A stretch of 30,176 bases of DNA from JBDRKE01 sp043814315 (GTDB lineage Bacteria; Omnitrophota; Gorgyraeia; Gygaellales; Profunditerraquicolaceae). The position numbers and the translations under genes are program-made. Shown piece after piece: positions 21,433 to 29,129 of this stretch (positions are counted from its first letter, which is position 1; each line of letters opens with the position of its first letter). Under the pieces are notes generated by a model, which was not told the DNA's origin, made no database searches, and worked only from the letters and a program-made list of their open reading frames with translations. The stretch covers positions 1-30,176 of the forward strand of contig JBDRKE010000030.1 of NCBI GenBank assembly GCA_043814315.1, in the 5' to 3' direction.

Positions 21433-23532
21433 TTATAATTTTCGCGCTATCTTCTCAATCTCAAACGCCTCGATGAGGTCCCCCTCATGCACATCATCAA
21501 ACCCGACAATGGTGATCCCACACTCGAATCCCTCCTGAACATCCCGAACATCATCCTTGAAGCGTTTCAAAGAGGATAACTTGCCCTCAAAAACAGGCTC
21601 GCCGTTTCTGACTAAATGAACCAGACTGTTACGATTGATTTTGCCTTTTGTCACAAAACAGCCAGCCACCGTACCTGCTCTTGAAAGCTTGAATACCTTC
21701 CTTATTTCTACCCTGCCCAAAAAGACCTTCTTGATCTTGGGCTCAAGCATGCCTTCCACGGCTGCCTTGATGTCATTGGCCAGTTCATAGATGATGTTAT
21801 ACATCCTGATGTCAAGGCCTTCTTTAGCCGCAATTTCCTTCGCGCGCTCATCCTGCGTAATATTAAAACCTAAGATCAAAGCGTTGGAGGCAACAGCCAG
21901 TATGGCATCCGAGGCGTTGATGTTGCCCACTCCCGTATGAATGACATCGAGCTTGATCTCAGAAACCTGAATCTTGTTTAAGGTGTCCTTGATGGCCTCC
22001 AAGGACCCCTGCACGTCTGCCTTGATGATCAATTTCAATTCCTTAATCTTGCCTGCTTCTATTTCGGCATGGAGATCCTCGAGGCTGACTCTTTTAACGG
22101 ATTTGATCTGGCGAAGCCTTAATCTTTCCTGGCGTGCGGCGGCCAATTCCTTGGCCTGTTTTTCATCTTCGATCACAAAAAACGGCTCCCCTGCCTGAGG
22201 AATTCCTGAAATCCCCAGAACCTCTACGGGAGAAGAGGGACCGGCACTGGCCACGGATTGGCCTCTATCGTTAAACATAGCTTTTATTTTTCCGAAGAGG
22301 GAGCCGACAATGATGTTTTCGTTTAGATGCAACGTGCCGCTTTGGATAAGCAAAGTGGCCACGGGGCCTCTGCCTTTAGCCATTTTTGATTCTATGACCA
22401 CGCCGGAAGCCAGACGGCCTGGATTAGACTTAAGCTCCAACATCTGGGCTTCCAAGAGAATCATTTCTAACAGATCATCGATGCCTTGCCCTGTCTTTGC
22501 GGATACGGGGACGGTGATCGTTTTCCCGCCCCAATCCTCCGCTGCCAGTTCAAGTTTAGAAAGCTGTTTCTTCACGCGGTCCAAATCGGCTCCAGGCTTA
22601 TCCACCTTATTAACGGCTACAATGATAGGAACTCCGGCGTCCCGCGCATGGTCTATGGCCTCTTCTGTCTGGGGCATAATACCGTCATCCGCAGCCACCA
22701 CCAGCACGACAATATCCGTAATGCGGGCTCCGCGGGCGCGCATCGCCGTAAAAGCCTCATGGCCTGGCGTATCCAGGAATGTTATTTCACCGTGAGATAG
22801 AATCACCCTATAAGCGCCGATATGTTGTGTGATCCCCCCGTGTTCCGAATCTACGACCTTGGATTTCCTTATGGCGTCTAAAAGCGAAGTCTTGCCATGG
22901 TCCACATGGCCCATAAGAGTCACGATGGGAAAGCGCGGTTTCAGATTCTTGGCAACATCTGTCTCTTTATGCAGACGTAGAGCCAATTCCTCCTGGTCCA
23001 AAGCCTTTTTTATCCTGCAACGATATTTTTCGCAGATCTTACTTACAACAACTTCCTCCAGGGACTGATTGATACCCGCCATAACTCCCATGCCCATGAG
23101 AATCTTTATCAATGCTGAAGGCTTCTCCTGCAACTTAACCGCTAAATCCTTTACGCTTATAGGTAATTCAAGCTCCACTTCTTTTGCGAAAGCGCAAGCG
23201 GCCTCTTGAATCTCTTTTTTAACCTCTTTGACTTCCTCTTGAGGAACCGGTTTTGTTATGGCTGCGACAACTTCTGGGGGAATTGCCGTCGTTGCCTGAG
23301 GCTCCTGGGTTAAGACGTTTTCAGGGATAACGGCTTCTTCACCCTTCGCTTTTCTTTTGACGGCTTTTGGCTTGACGGGAAGGGTTTTTTTAAGCTTAAC
23401 CGCAGCAACTTTTGCTTTGGGCTTTGGAGAAACCCTGGGCTTAACTGTTTTAGCGCCAGCCGTCTTTTGGGTCTTCGCCGTTACGGCCTTGACCTTTTTG
23501 TGTCCAAGTTTTTTTTCTTTTAATTTTGCCAT
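21433..23532 (-). CDS. infB: Translation initiation factor IF-2
   Basis: IF-2 is the GTPase that brings initiator tRNA to the ribosome. The 699-residue protein opens with a Lys/Ala/Pro-rich disordered tail (about 1-100). The IF2 N-terminal domain follows (about 125-170). The GTPase domain has G1 GHVDHGKT at 208-215, the switch GGITQHIGA, G3 DTPGH at 254-258 and G4 NKVD at 308-311. The C-terminal beta-barrel and tRNA-binding domains complete it. It is 16 bases downstream of nusA, with GAGGAA before the ATG. The usual followers rbfA and truB are absent, and ylxR is not between nusA and infB. Confidence 0.98.
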   Translation of the reverse strand: MAKLKEKKLGHKKVKAVTAKTQKTAGAKTVKPRVSPKPKAKVAAVKLKKTLPVKPKAVKRKAKGEEAVIPENVLTQEPQATTAIPPEVVAAITKPVPQEEVKEVKKEIQEAACAFAKEVELELPISVKDLAVKLQEKPSALIKILMGMGVMAGINQSLEEVVVSKICEKYRCRIKKALDQEELALRLHKETDVAKNLKPRFPIVTLMGHVDHGKTSLLDAIRKSKVVDSEHGGITQHIGAYRVILSHGEITFLDTPGHEAFTAMRARGARITDIVVLVVAADDGIMPQTEEAIDHARDAGVPIIVAVNKVDKPGADLDRVKKQLSKLELAAEDWGGKTITVPVSAKTGQGIDDLLEMILLEAQMLELKSNPGRLASGVVIESKMAKGRGPVATLLIQSGTLHLNENIIVGSLFGKIKAMFNDRGQSVASAGPSSPVEVLGISGIPQAGEPFFVIEDEKQAKELAAARQERLRLRQIKSVKRVSLEDLHAEIEAGKIKELKLIIKADVQGSLEAIKDTLNKIQVSEIKLDVIHTGVGNINASDAILAVASNALILGFNITQDERAKEIAAKEGLDIRMYNIIYELANDIKAAVEGMLEPKIKKVFLGRVEIRKVFKLSRAGTVAGCFVTKGKINRNSLVHLVRNGEPVFEGKLSSLKRFKDDVRDVQEGFECGITIVGFDDVHEGDLIEAFEIEKIARKL

Positions 23533-23548
23533 AGGTCAGATTCCTCAT

Positions 23549-24769
23549 CTATGTCTTAAGTTTTTTGGCTTCTTCGATTAACTTCTGTGCTTTCTTAATG
23601 CCAATGCCTTTGATCTGGGTTAAACCCTGGCCTCCTGCCTTCAAAAGATCTTCGACGGATTTTATGCCGGCTGCCTTTAAGTTTTCTAAGGTCTTCTCTC
23701 CTACGCCCGATAGCTGCTCCAGGGAAACGGCCTCCTTCTTCTTTCTCTTTTCTGCTTTTTCTGCTGGTGGAACAATCGTTACTTTTTCTTTCTCTAGCGC
23801 GGCCTTCTTTGATTCCTCTGCTTCTAAAAGGGCGGTTTTTGTACGGATATCCAGTTCCCAGCCTATCAGCCGGGAGGCAAGCCTGACGTTTTGACCGTGT
23901 TTACCAATAGCCAGCGACAACTGACTATCATCCACAATAACCATCGCCTTGAGATTCTCTTTATCCAATTTTATCTCCGATACCTCTGCGGGAGACAGCC
24001 CCGCTTTTATATATTCCCTTATGTCATCGCTAAAACGCACGATATCAATCTTTTCTCCCTGCAGTTCATTCACAATATTCCTCACGCGGTTTCCCCGCAC
24101 GCCCACACAGGCACCCACGGAGTCAACCTTTTCGTTTTTAGACCATACCGCGATTTTAGTGCGCTCTCCGGCCTGGCGGGAAATGGACTTTATCTCGACG
24201 ATGCCTTCATAAATCTCCGGGACCTCTAATTCAAACAGTTTTTTCACCAGGCTCGGATGTGCCCGGGATAGCACAATCTGCGGGCCCTTGGTATCTTTTT
24301 TTACCTCTGCCACATAAGCCCGTATACGCTGCCCCTGCTTAAACTCCTCCCGGGGGGACTGTTCGCGCTTAAGAAGCAAACCTTCGGCCTTACCCAAGAG
24401 ATCTACGACGATATTGCCTTTCTCAAATCTGTAAACCGTGCCACTGACGATCTCTCCAACCCTGCCTTGAAACTCGTTAAAAACAACGTCCTTTTCTGCC
24501 TCGCGCATTTTCTGTATGATAACCTGCCTTGCCGTGGAAGCGGCTATCCGGCCGAAATCGACAGAAGTCACTTCTTCCTTATTCTTGAATACCTTGATTT
24601 TCCCCGTCTCTGTTTCCAGCTCGATTGCAAGTTCTTCGTCGGGCTTGACATCAATAACCTTCTTGGCGGCACTCAGAAGCGCACTTTTTACGGCGCTTAT
24701 CAAAACTTCTTTCTTAATGCCTTTTTCTCTTTCAATCTGCTCGATTATAGCTAACAATTCTTGGCTCAT
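23549..24769 (-). CDS. nusA: Transcription termination/antitermination factor NusA
   Basis: NusA binds RNA polymerase and nascent RNA to control pausing, termination and antitermination. The 406-residue protein has the N-terminal polymerase-binding domain (1-125), the S1 domain (about 130-200), and KH1/KH2 (about 210-340) with VGVRGNRVRNIVNELQGEKID and IGKHGQNVRLAS. After a basic linker comes a C-terminal helix-hairpin-helix segment with LSGVGEKTLENLK and IKGIGIKKAQKLI. The ribosome-binding site CGGAG lies five bases before the ATG. It sits in the classic rimP-nusA-infB order. Confidence 0.98.
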   Translation of the reverse strand: MSQELLAIIEQIEREKGIKKEVLISAVKSALLSAAKKVIDVKPDEELAIELETETGKIKVFKNKEEVTSVDFGRIAASTARQVIIQKMREAEKDVVFNEFQGRVGEIVSGTVYRFEKGNIVVDLLGKAEGLLLKREQSPREEFKQGQRIRAYVAEVKKDTKGPQIVLSRAHPSLVKKLFELEVPEIYEGIVEIKSISRQAGERTKIAVWSKNEKVDSVGACVGVRGNRVRNIVNELQGEKIDIVRFSDDIREYIKAGLSPAEVSEIKLDKENLKAMVIVDDSQLSLAIGKHGQNVRLASRLIGWELDIRTKTALLEAEESKKAALEKEKVTIVPPAEKAEKRKKKEAVSLEQLSGVGEKTLENLKAAGIKSVEDLLKAGGQGLTQIKGIGIKKAQKLIEEAKKLKT

Positions 24770-24783
24770 AGTGACTCCGATTT

Positions 24784-25251
24784 CTAAATATTTCCTATAA
24801 TTTGTTTTGCCTTTGCAACCTTTGACAAAGGCACAGCGATTATCTCCTGGCCCGTATCAATAGCAACACTATCCTCATCGACTTTGTTTATAACGCCATC
24901 CCACTCCCATTTGCCTCCAACGGCTTCGTTAAGAAAAAATTTGACTGTTTTATTGATGCAACGCAAAAAATCATTTTTTGTCTTTAACGGCCTATCCAAC
25001 CCGGGGCTTGAAACTTCCAAGATATATCTTTGCTGTAAAATATCCTTTTCATCCAGCATCCTACTGATTTCTTTGTTAAGGCCTGCGCATTCTTTCAGGC
25101 TGATTCCCCCTTCCGGCCTATCCACAAAAATCCTCAAAAATAAATCCCGGCCTTCGTATCTGTAAATAAAATCAACTAAATCAAAATTCTGCCTGCTAAG
25201 AGACTCATGAATCATGCCTTTTAATTCTTCGATCAGCGCATGCCTATCCAT
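24784..25251 (-). CDS. rimP: Ribosome maturation factor RimP
   Basis: RimP assists late 30S subunit assembly. The 155-residue protein shows FLRIFVDRPEGGISLKEC near 41-58, the ISRMLDE helix and the YILEVSSPGLDRPL signature near 77-90. A C-terminal SH3-like beta domain follows. The ATG at 25251, with GGTGGG upstream, is preferred over an in-frame TTG at 25266. It overlaps the proS stop by eight bases, so proS, rimP, nusA and infB look like a single transcript. Confidence 0.95.
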   Translation of the reverse strand: MDRHALIEELKGMIHESLSRQNFDLVDFIYRYEGRDLFLRIFVDRPEGGISLKECAGLNKEISRMLDEKDILQQRYILEVSSPGLDRPLKTKNDFLRCINKTVKFFLNEAVGGKWEWDGVINKVDEDSVAIDTGQEIIAVPLSKVAKAKQIIGNI

Positions 25252-26494
25252 GAAAAAACCCACCAATTTCCTTTATGATTTCGTTCCTCGGTTTCATTAT
25301 CTTTTCTTGAGAATGCCTTATTTTTAGCTCTAAAAGTTCCTTTTTCAGGGATTGCTTCCCGATGATGACCTGCAGGGGTATTCCCAGGAGATCCGCATCT
25401 TTAAATTTAGCGCCTGAACTTTCTTTCGCTCGGTCATCCAAAAGCGTATCGAGCCCCAGCTTCTCTAACTCTTCATACACAGAAAGTGCCAAATTCATAA
25501 TCTTAGGGTCTTCGGCATCTAAGGCAAGTATATTTACTTGATAAGGGGCTACTTCCTTCGGCCAAACGATGCCATCCTTATCGTTATTCTGCGCTACAAT
25601 GCCAGAGATTAACCGCGAGACCCCTATTCCGTAACAACCCATCATAAGAGGCTTGAGCTTGCCTTCGGCATCAAGAAAATTCGCCTTGAAACTCCCGCTG
25701 TATTTTGTGCCTAATTTAAAAATATGCCCGATTTCAATAGCGTTGATCCTGTTCATGGGGCCGTCGCAAACACATTTCTCTTTTTCGCCCTCTTTAAAAG
25801 TCTTTACGCGTCTACAGGCCGGGCAAAACAAGACAATATCTTCCCCCTCTCGGCTAGGCACCATAAACTCGTGCGACTCGTTTCCTCCCATAACCCCCGG
25901 GTCTGCCTCGGTAATCAATATTTCTAACCCGCATCTCTTAAATATCCTTTTGTAAACCTCCAGCATCGCCTTATAATTCTTATCCAGGCCTTCTGAGTTC
26001 GCATCAAAGCTATAGGCATCTTTCATGATGAATTCACACGCCCTGATGAGCCCAAAACGCGGCCGGATCTCATCCCGGAATTTAGTCTGGATCTGATATA
26101 GTACCAGAGGCAGTTGTTTATAGCTGGACACGTGATTTTTAACTAAATCCGTGATGACCTCTTCGTGGGTCGGCCCCAGGCAAACCTTTCTTCCCCTTCT
26201 GTCTTGAAATCGAATCATCACCTCGCCTAAATCCTTATCCCGGCCTGAACGCTGCCAGATCTCGATAGGCTGCAAAGCAGGCAGCAGCAGTTCACTGGCA
26301 CCTGCGGCATTCATCTCTTGGCGTATGATTCTTTCGATATTTTTCAAAGCTTTAAGGCCCAAAGGCAAATAGGAATAAACCCCTGCCATGAGCATGCGCA
26401 CGAGTCCTGCGCGCAGAAGCAATTGTTGGCTTACGGATTCTGTCTCTTGAGGAACTTCTTTTAACGTAGGTATAAGCGTCTTTGACCAAAACAT
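25244..26494 (-). CDS. proS: Proline--tRNA ligase lacking the INS editing domain (ProS)
   Basis: This class II synthetase charges tRNA-Pro. At 416 residues it is about 150 shorter than the standard bacterial form. Motif 1 (about 38-73), motif 2 (FRDEIRPRFGLIRACEFIMKD, 139-159) and motif 3 (GCYGIGVSR, 286-294) are present, as is the C-terminal anticodon-binding domain (about 315-416). Between motifs 2 and 3 the roughly 180-residue INS domain that removes mischarged alanine is missing. In its place is a short linker with cysteines 224, 227, 241 and 243, like the two halves of a small zinc ribbon joined directly. No stand-alone alanyl-tRNA-Pro deacylase is in the window. The ATG has no clear ribosome-binding site. 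Confidence 0.96.
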   Translation of the reverse strand: MFWSKTLIPTLKEVPQETESVSQQLLLRAGLVRMLMAGVYSYLPLGLKALKNIERIIRQEMNAAGASELLLPALQPIEIWQRSGRDKDLGEVMIRFQDRRGRKVCLGPTHEEVITDLVKNHVSSYKQLPLVLYQIQTKFRDEIRPRFGLIRACEFIMKDAYSFDANSEGLDKNYKAMLEVYKRIFKRCGLEILITEADPGVMGGNESHEFMVPSREGEDIVLFCPACRRVKTFKEGEKEKCVCDGPMNRINAIEIGHIFKLGTKYSGSFKANFLDAEGKLKPLMMGCYGIGVSRLISGIVAQNNDKDGIVWPKEVAPYQVNILALDAEDPKIMNLALSVYEELEKLGLDTLLDDRAKESSGAKFKDADLLGIPLQVIIGKQSLKKELLELKIRHSQEKIMKPRNEIIKEIGGFFHG

Positions 26495-26510
26495 ATTTTC
26501 ATCGGCTAAG

Positions 26511-26570
26511 TACAGTTAACATCGGTTAATAATTACCATTCAGAATAGTTCTTAGTAATTGTTAATAACT
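26511..26570. repeat. Short snapback between proS and cpaF (GTTAATAATTA word)
   Basis: GTTAACATCGGTTAATAATTAC (26515-26536) is followed by GTAATTGTTAATAAC (26555-26569). The two are approximately reverse-complementary around a 20-base loop. It fills the 79-base gap. Confidence 0.5.
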
Positions 26571-26573
26571 TTT

Positions 26574-27833
26574 TTAATCCTTGTTAAATATCTCCTTTGG
26601 CAAATCTACACCTGCTTTTTTAAATTGGGGAGTAAATATCGGAATGATGCCGGTAGCCCTCCACCTCCCTTGCCCTTGAATTCCCGAATCCGCTTCTTCG
26701 CTGTCATAAAGAAAAATATCTTCAAGGACGACCTGGCCGTCTTTCAAGCCGTTTATTTGAGTTACATGAGTAATCTTTCTTGAACCGTCTAATAATTGTT
26801 CCTGCTGCACAATAAGATTGACGGCTGCAGCAATATGGCGATGGATAACATGCTCAAGAATCGGGATCCCCGAGGTTAAAATCATGGTCTCTATACGATA
26901 AATGACATTCTGAGGCGAATTAGCATGAATGACCGAGAGGGACCCCTTATGCCCGGAACAAATGGATTGAAGCATCTCCAAGACCTCCTGCCCCCTTATT
27001 TCACCCAGGATAATCCTGTCCGGCCGCATGCGCAGAGAATTCTTAAAAAGTTCTCTTATGCCAATCTCACCCTTGCCTTCGATATTAGACTGCTTGGCTT
27101 CCAACCGAACCACATGCTCCTGATCAAGGCGCAGTTCCGCGGTATCTTCGATAGTGATCACACGCTCTTCATCGTCGATGTAAGAAGAAAAAACATTAAG
27201 GCTGGTGGTCTTTCCTGCGCCTGTGGCACCTGAAAATATAATGTTAACCTTGGCCTTTATGCAGGCAATAAGAAAATCACTGATGCGCTTATCCAAAGTT
27301 CCCAGGTTTATCAAATCCTCGGCTGTCCTTATCTCTTTCATGAATTTCCTGATAGTCAATGTGGGGCCATCCAAAGCCAAAGGAGGAATAATGATGTTAA
27401 TCCTGGAGCCGTCTTTTAGAGCGACCTCGGTATAAGGGTACGTTTCATCGACATGCCGGCGCGTGGAGGTAAGGATTTTATCTATCAGGTTCATAACCTG
27501 CCGCTCATTGTCAAAGACGATTTTTGAAAGTTCTGTCCTGCCCGAGCGTTCCACATAAACCTTATTCGCACCATTCACCATAATCTCTGTGACTTCGGGA
27601 TCCTTCAAAAGACTTTCCAAGGGCCCAAACCCTACGAATTCATGGATGAGATCAGTCGTTATCTTTATCCTCTCCTCTCCTGAAAGCACAATGCCTTCCC
27701 GGCGGACCATCTCATCCAATATAAATTGGATGGTTCTTTCGAGTTCCTTGGGATCGATCGTCTCACTGGAGAGCGCATCCCGATATTCGGCGATGAGCTT
27801 TCGCCTTATCTTTTCTTTATAGTCCTTAACCAC
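26574..27833 (-). CDS. cpaF: CpaF/TadA-type secretion ATPase
   Basis: This 419-residue hexameric ATPase is of the type II/IV secretion superfamily, CpaF branch, which powers Flp/Tad pilus assembly. It has the N-terminal helical part (1-60), FVGFGPLESLL and EIMVNGANKVYVE near 66-95, Walker A GATGAGKT at 202-209, Walker B RIILGEIRG at 273-281 and the GHKGSLSVIHANSP histidine box near 294-307. The start is GTG at 27833, set by GGAGGGGG a few bases upstream; there is no ATG near. No other tad/cpa genes (cpaB, cpaC, cpaE, tadB, tadC) are nearby, so it is an orphan inside a housekeeping cluster. Its filament system must lie elsewhere or outside the window. Confidence 0.93.
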   Translation of the reverse strand: MVKDYKEKIRRKLIAEYRDALSSETIDPKELERTIQFILDEMVRREGIVLSGEERIKITTDLIHEFVGFGPLESLLKDPEVTEIMVNGANKVYVERSGRTELSKIVFDNERQVMNLIDKILTSTRRHVDETYPYTEVALKDGSRINIIIPPLALDGPTLTIRKFMKEIRTAEDLINLGTLDKRISDFLIACIKAKVNIIFSGATGAGKTTSLNVFSSYIDDEERVITIEDTAELRLDQEHVVRLEAKQSNIEGKGEIGIRELFKNSLRMRPDRIILGEIRGQEVLEMLQSICSGHKGSLSVIHANSPQNVIYRIETMILTSGIPILEHVIHRHIAAAVNLIVQQEQLLDGSRKITHVTQINGLKDGQVVLEDIFLYDSEEADSGIQGQGRWRATGIIPIFTPQFKKAGVDLPKEIFNKD

Positions 27834-27860
27834 TGTCCCCCTCCATTTCCTTAATAGGAC

Positions 27861-27981
27861 ATCACACTTGTCTGCCGAAAGGCATGTGTGATGCCCTTGA
27901 TTACAGCGATTAATATTCAGATTACATAGATTAAAAACAGCATCGGTTTTATCTGTGTAATCTCTTTTAAAATCTGTGTAA
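27861..27981. repeat. Hairpin and GATTACA-type word-repeat between cpaF and ispG
   Basis: The hairpin ATCACAC...TGCC-GAAA-GGCA...GTGTGAT (27861-27892) comes first. GATTACAGCGATTAATATTCAGATTACATAGATTA-like words follow (27900-27933). They face TCTGTGTAATCTC and TCTGTGTAATC (27951-27985). The last copy enters the 3' end of ispG. Confidence 0.7.
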
Positions 27982-29100
27982 TCATAGGCTGGAACGAGTT
28001 TTGTAACAGCCTATTTCCTTAAGTAAGGCCGTTACGGCTTGAGCATAAGGAATTTTCTTTATCGGCTTGCCGCCTTTAAACAATAATCCCACTTTCTTGC
28101 CGAAGGCTATTCCGATGTCTGCTTCCTTAGCCTCGCCAGGGCCGTTCACCACGCAACCCATCACAGCAATCTTTAGAGGTTTGCCGATTTTCCGATTTTC
28201 CGATTTGCCGGTCGAACTGACTAACTGACTAACTGGCCAACTGGCCAATGCTTTTTCTAATTTCTTAACCATGCCGACCAGATCCACTTCGCAACGGCCG
28301 CAAGTGGGACAACTGAAGATTTCCGGCATAAACGTACGCAAGCCTAGCGATTCTAAAATAATTTTTGCCACCTTCACTTCCTGACGGGACTCACCGGTTA
28401 ACGATATTCTAATGGTATCGCCGATGCCTTCTAACAAAAGAGTTCCTATGGCGATGCTTGATTTGACCGCTCCCCGCAAGGGAAGGCCTGTTGCCGTAAC
28501 CCCCAGATGCAAAGGATAATCACAAAGTTTGGCAATCTTGCGATAGGCCTCCACCGTATCCCTACAATCGGAGGCCTTAAGAGATAAAACGATATCAAAA
28601 AACTTCAGCTTTTCTACTATCTTAACAAATTCTAGACAACTCGTCGCTAATTTATCGGCCATGCTTAATCTTCTGTCTTCAAGATTTCTTACAGAGCCGG
28701 AGTTAACGCCGATACGCAAAGGTACACGGTTGGCTTTAAGGGCACGAATCACTTCTTGGATGTGGGCCTTTTTATGGATGTTGCCCGGATTCAGCCGAAT
28801 CTTATCCGCACCGTTTTCTATAGACTTTATGGCTAACCGCCAATCAAAATGAATATCCGCCACAATAGGTAGGTTCACCCTGGCTTTGATCTTTTTGATC
28901 CCTGAGGCATCCTCTGTGTCTTTGACCGCGACGCGGACAATCTCGCAACCGAGGCCTTCCAGCTCTTTTATTTCTCTCACCACTTCTTCGATACGGGAGG
29001 TCTTGGTTTTAACCATGGATTGTATGGCGACCGGATAAGTTCCTCCGATGCGAACTTCTCCTATTTTTATGACTTTGGTTTTACGCCTTTTTATATCCAT
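27982..29100 (-). CDS. ispG: 4-hydroxy-3-methylbut-2-enyl diphosphate synthase (IspG/GcpE)
   Basis: This [4Fe-4S] enzyme converts MEcPP to HMBPP in the methylerythritol phosphate route to isoprenoids. The 372-residue protein has VAIQSMVKTKT (24-34), ADIHFDWRLA (81-90), RLNPGNI (102-108) and GVNSGSV (131-137). Cluster ligands Cys264, Cys267 and Cys316 and Glu323 (VMGCVVNGPGE) are intact. The stretch between Cys267 and Cys316 is 49 residues, against 32 in E. coli. The extra residues (about 285-307) are encoded by tandem words (28177-28248), an apparent in-frame repeat insertion in a loop. rseP-ispG-proS is a familiar order; cpaF interrupts it here. No ribosome-binding site is clear. Confidence 0.97.
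   Translation of the reverse strand: MDIKRRKTKVIKIGEVRIGGTYPVAIQSMVKTKTSRIEEVVREIKELEGLGCEIVRVAVKDTEDASGIKKIKARVNLPIVADIHFDWRLAIKSIENGADKIRLNPGNIHKKAHIQEVIRALKANRVPLRIGVNSGSVRNLEDRRLSMADKLATSCLEFVKIVEKLKFFDIVLSLKASDCRDTVEAYRKIAKLCDYPLHLGVTATGLPLRGAVKSSIAIGTLLLEGIGDTIRISLTGESRQEVKVAKIILESLGLRTFMPEIFSCPTCGRCEVDLVGMVKKLEKALASWPVSQLVSSTGKSENRKIGKPLKIAVMGCVVNGPGEAKEADIGIAFGKKVGLLFKGGKPIKKIPYAQAVTALLKEIGCYKTRSSL
28177..28248 (-). repeat. In-frame word-repeat insertion inside ispG
   Basis: On the coding strand, TTGGCCAGTTGGCCAG and TTAGTCAGTTAGTCAGTT (word TTRGYCAG, four or more copies) are followed by AAATCGGAAAATCGGAAAATCGG (word AAATCGG, three copies). Both words resemble those of intergenic snapbacks. 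The segment encodes roughly the 17 residues by which the Cys267-Cys316 spacing exceeds E. coli IspG, and the frame stays open. Confidence 0.7.
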
Positions 29101-29129
29101 TTTGGGATTGAATTCAACTCAGATATATT

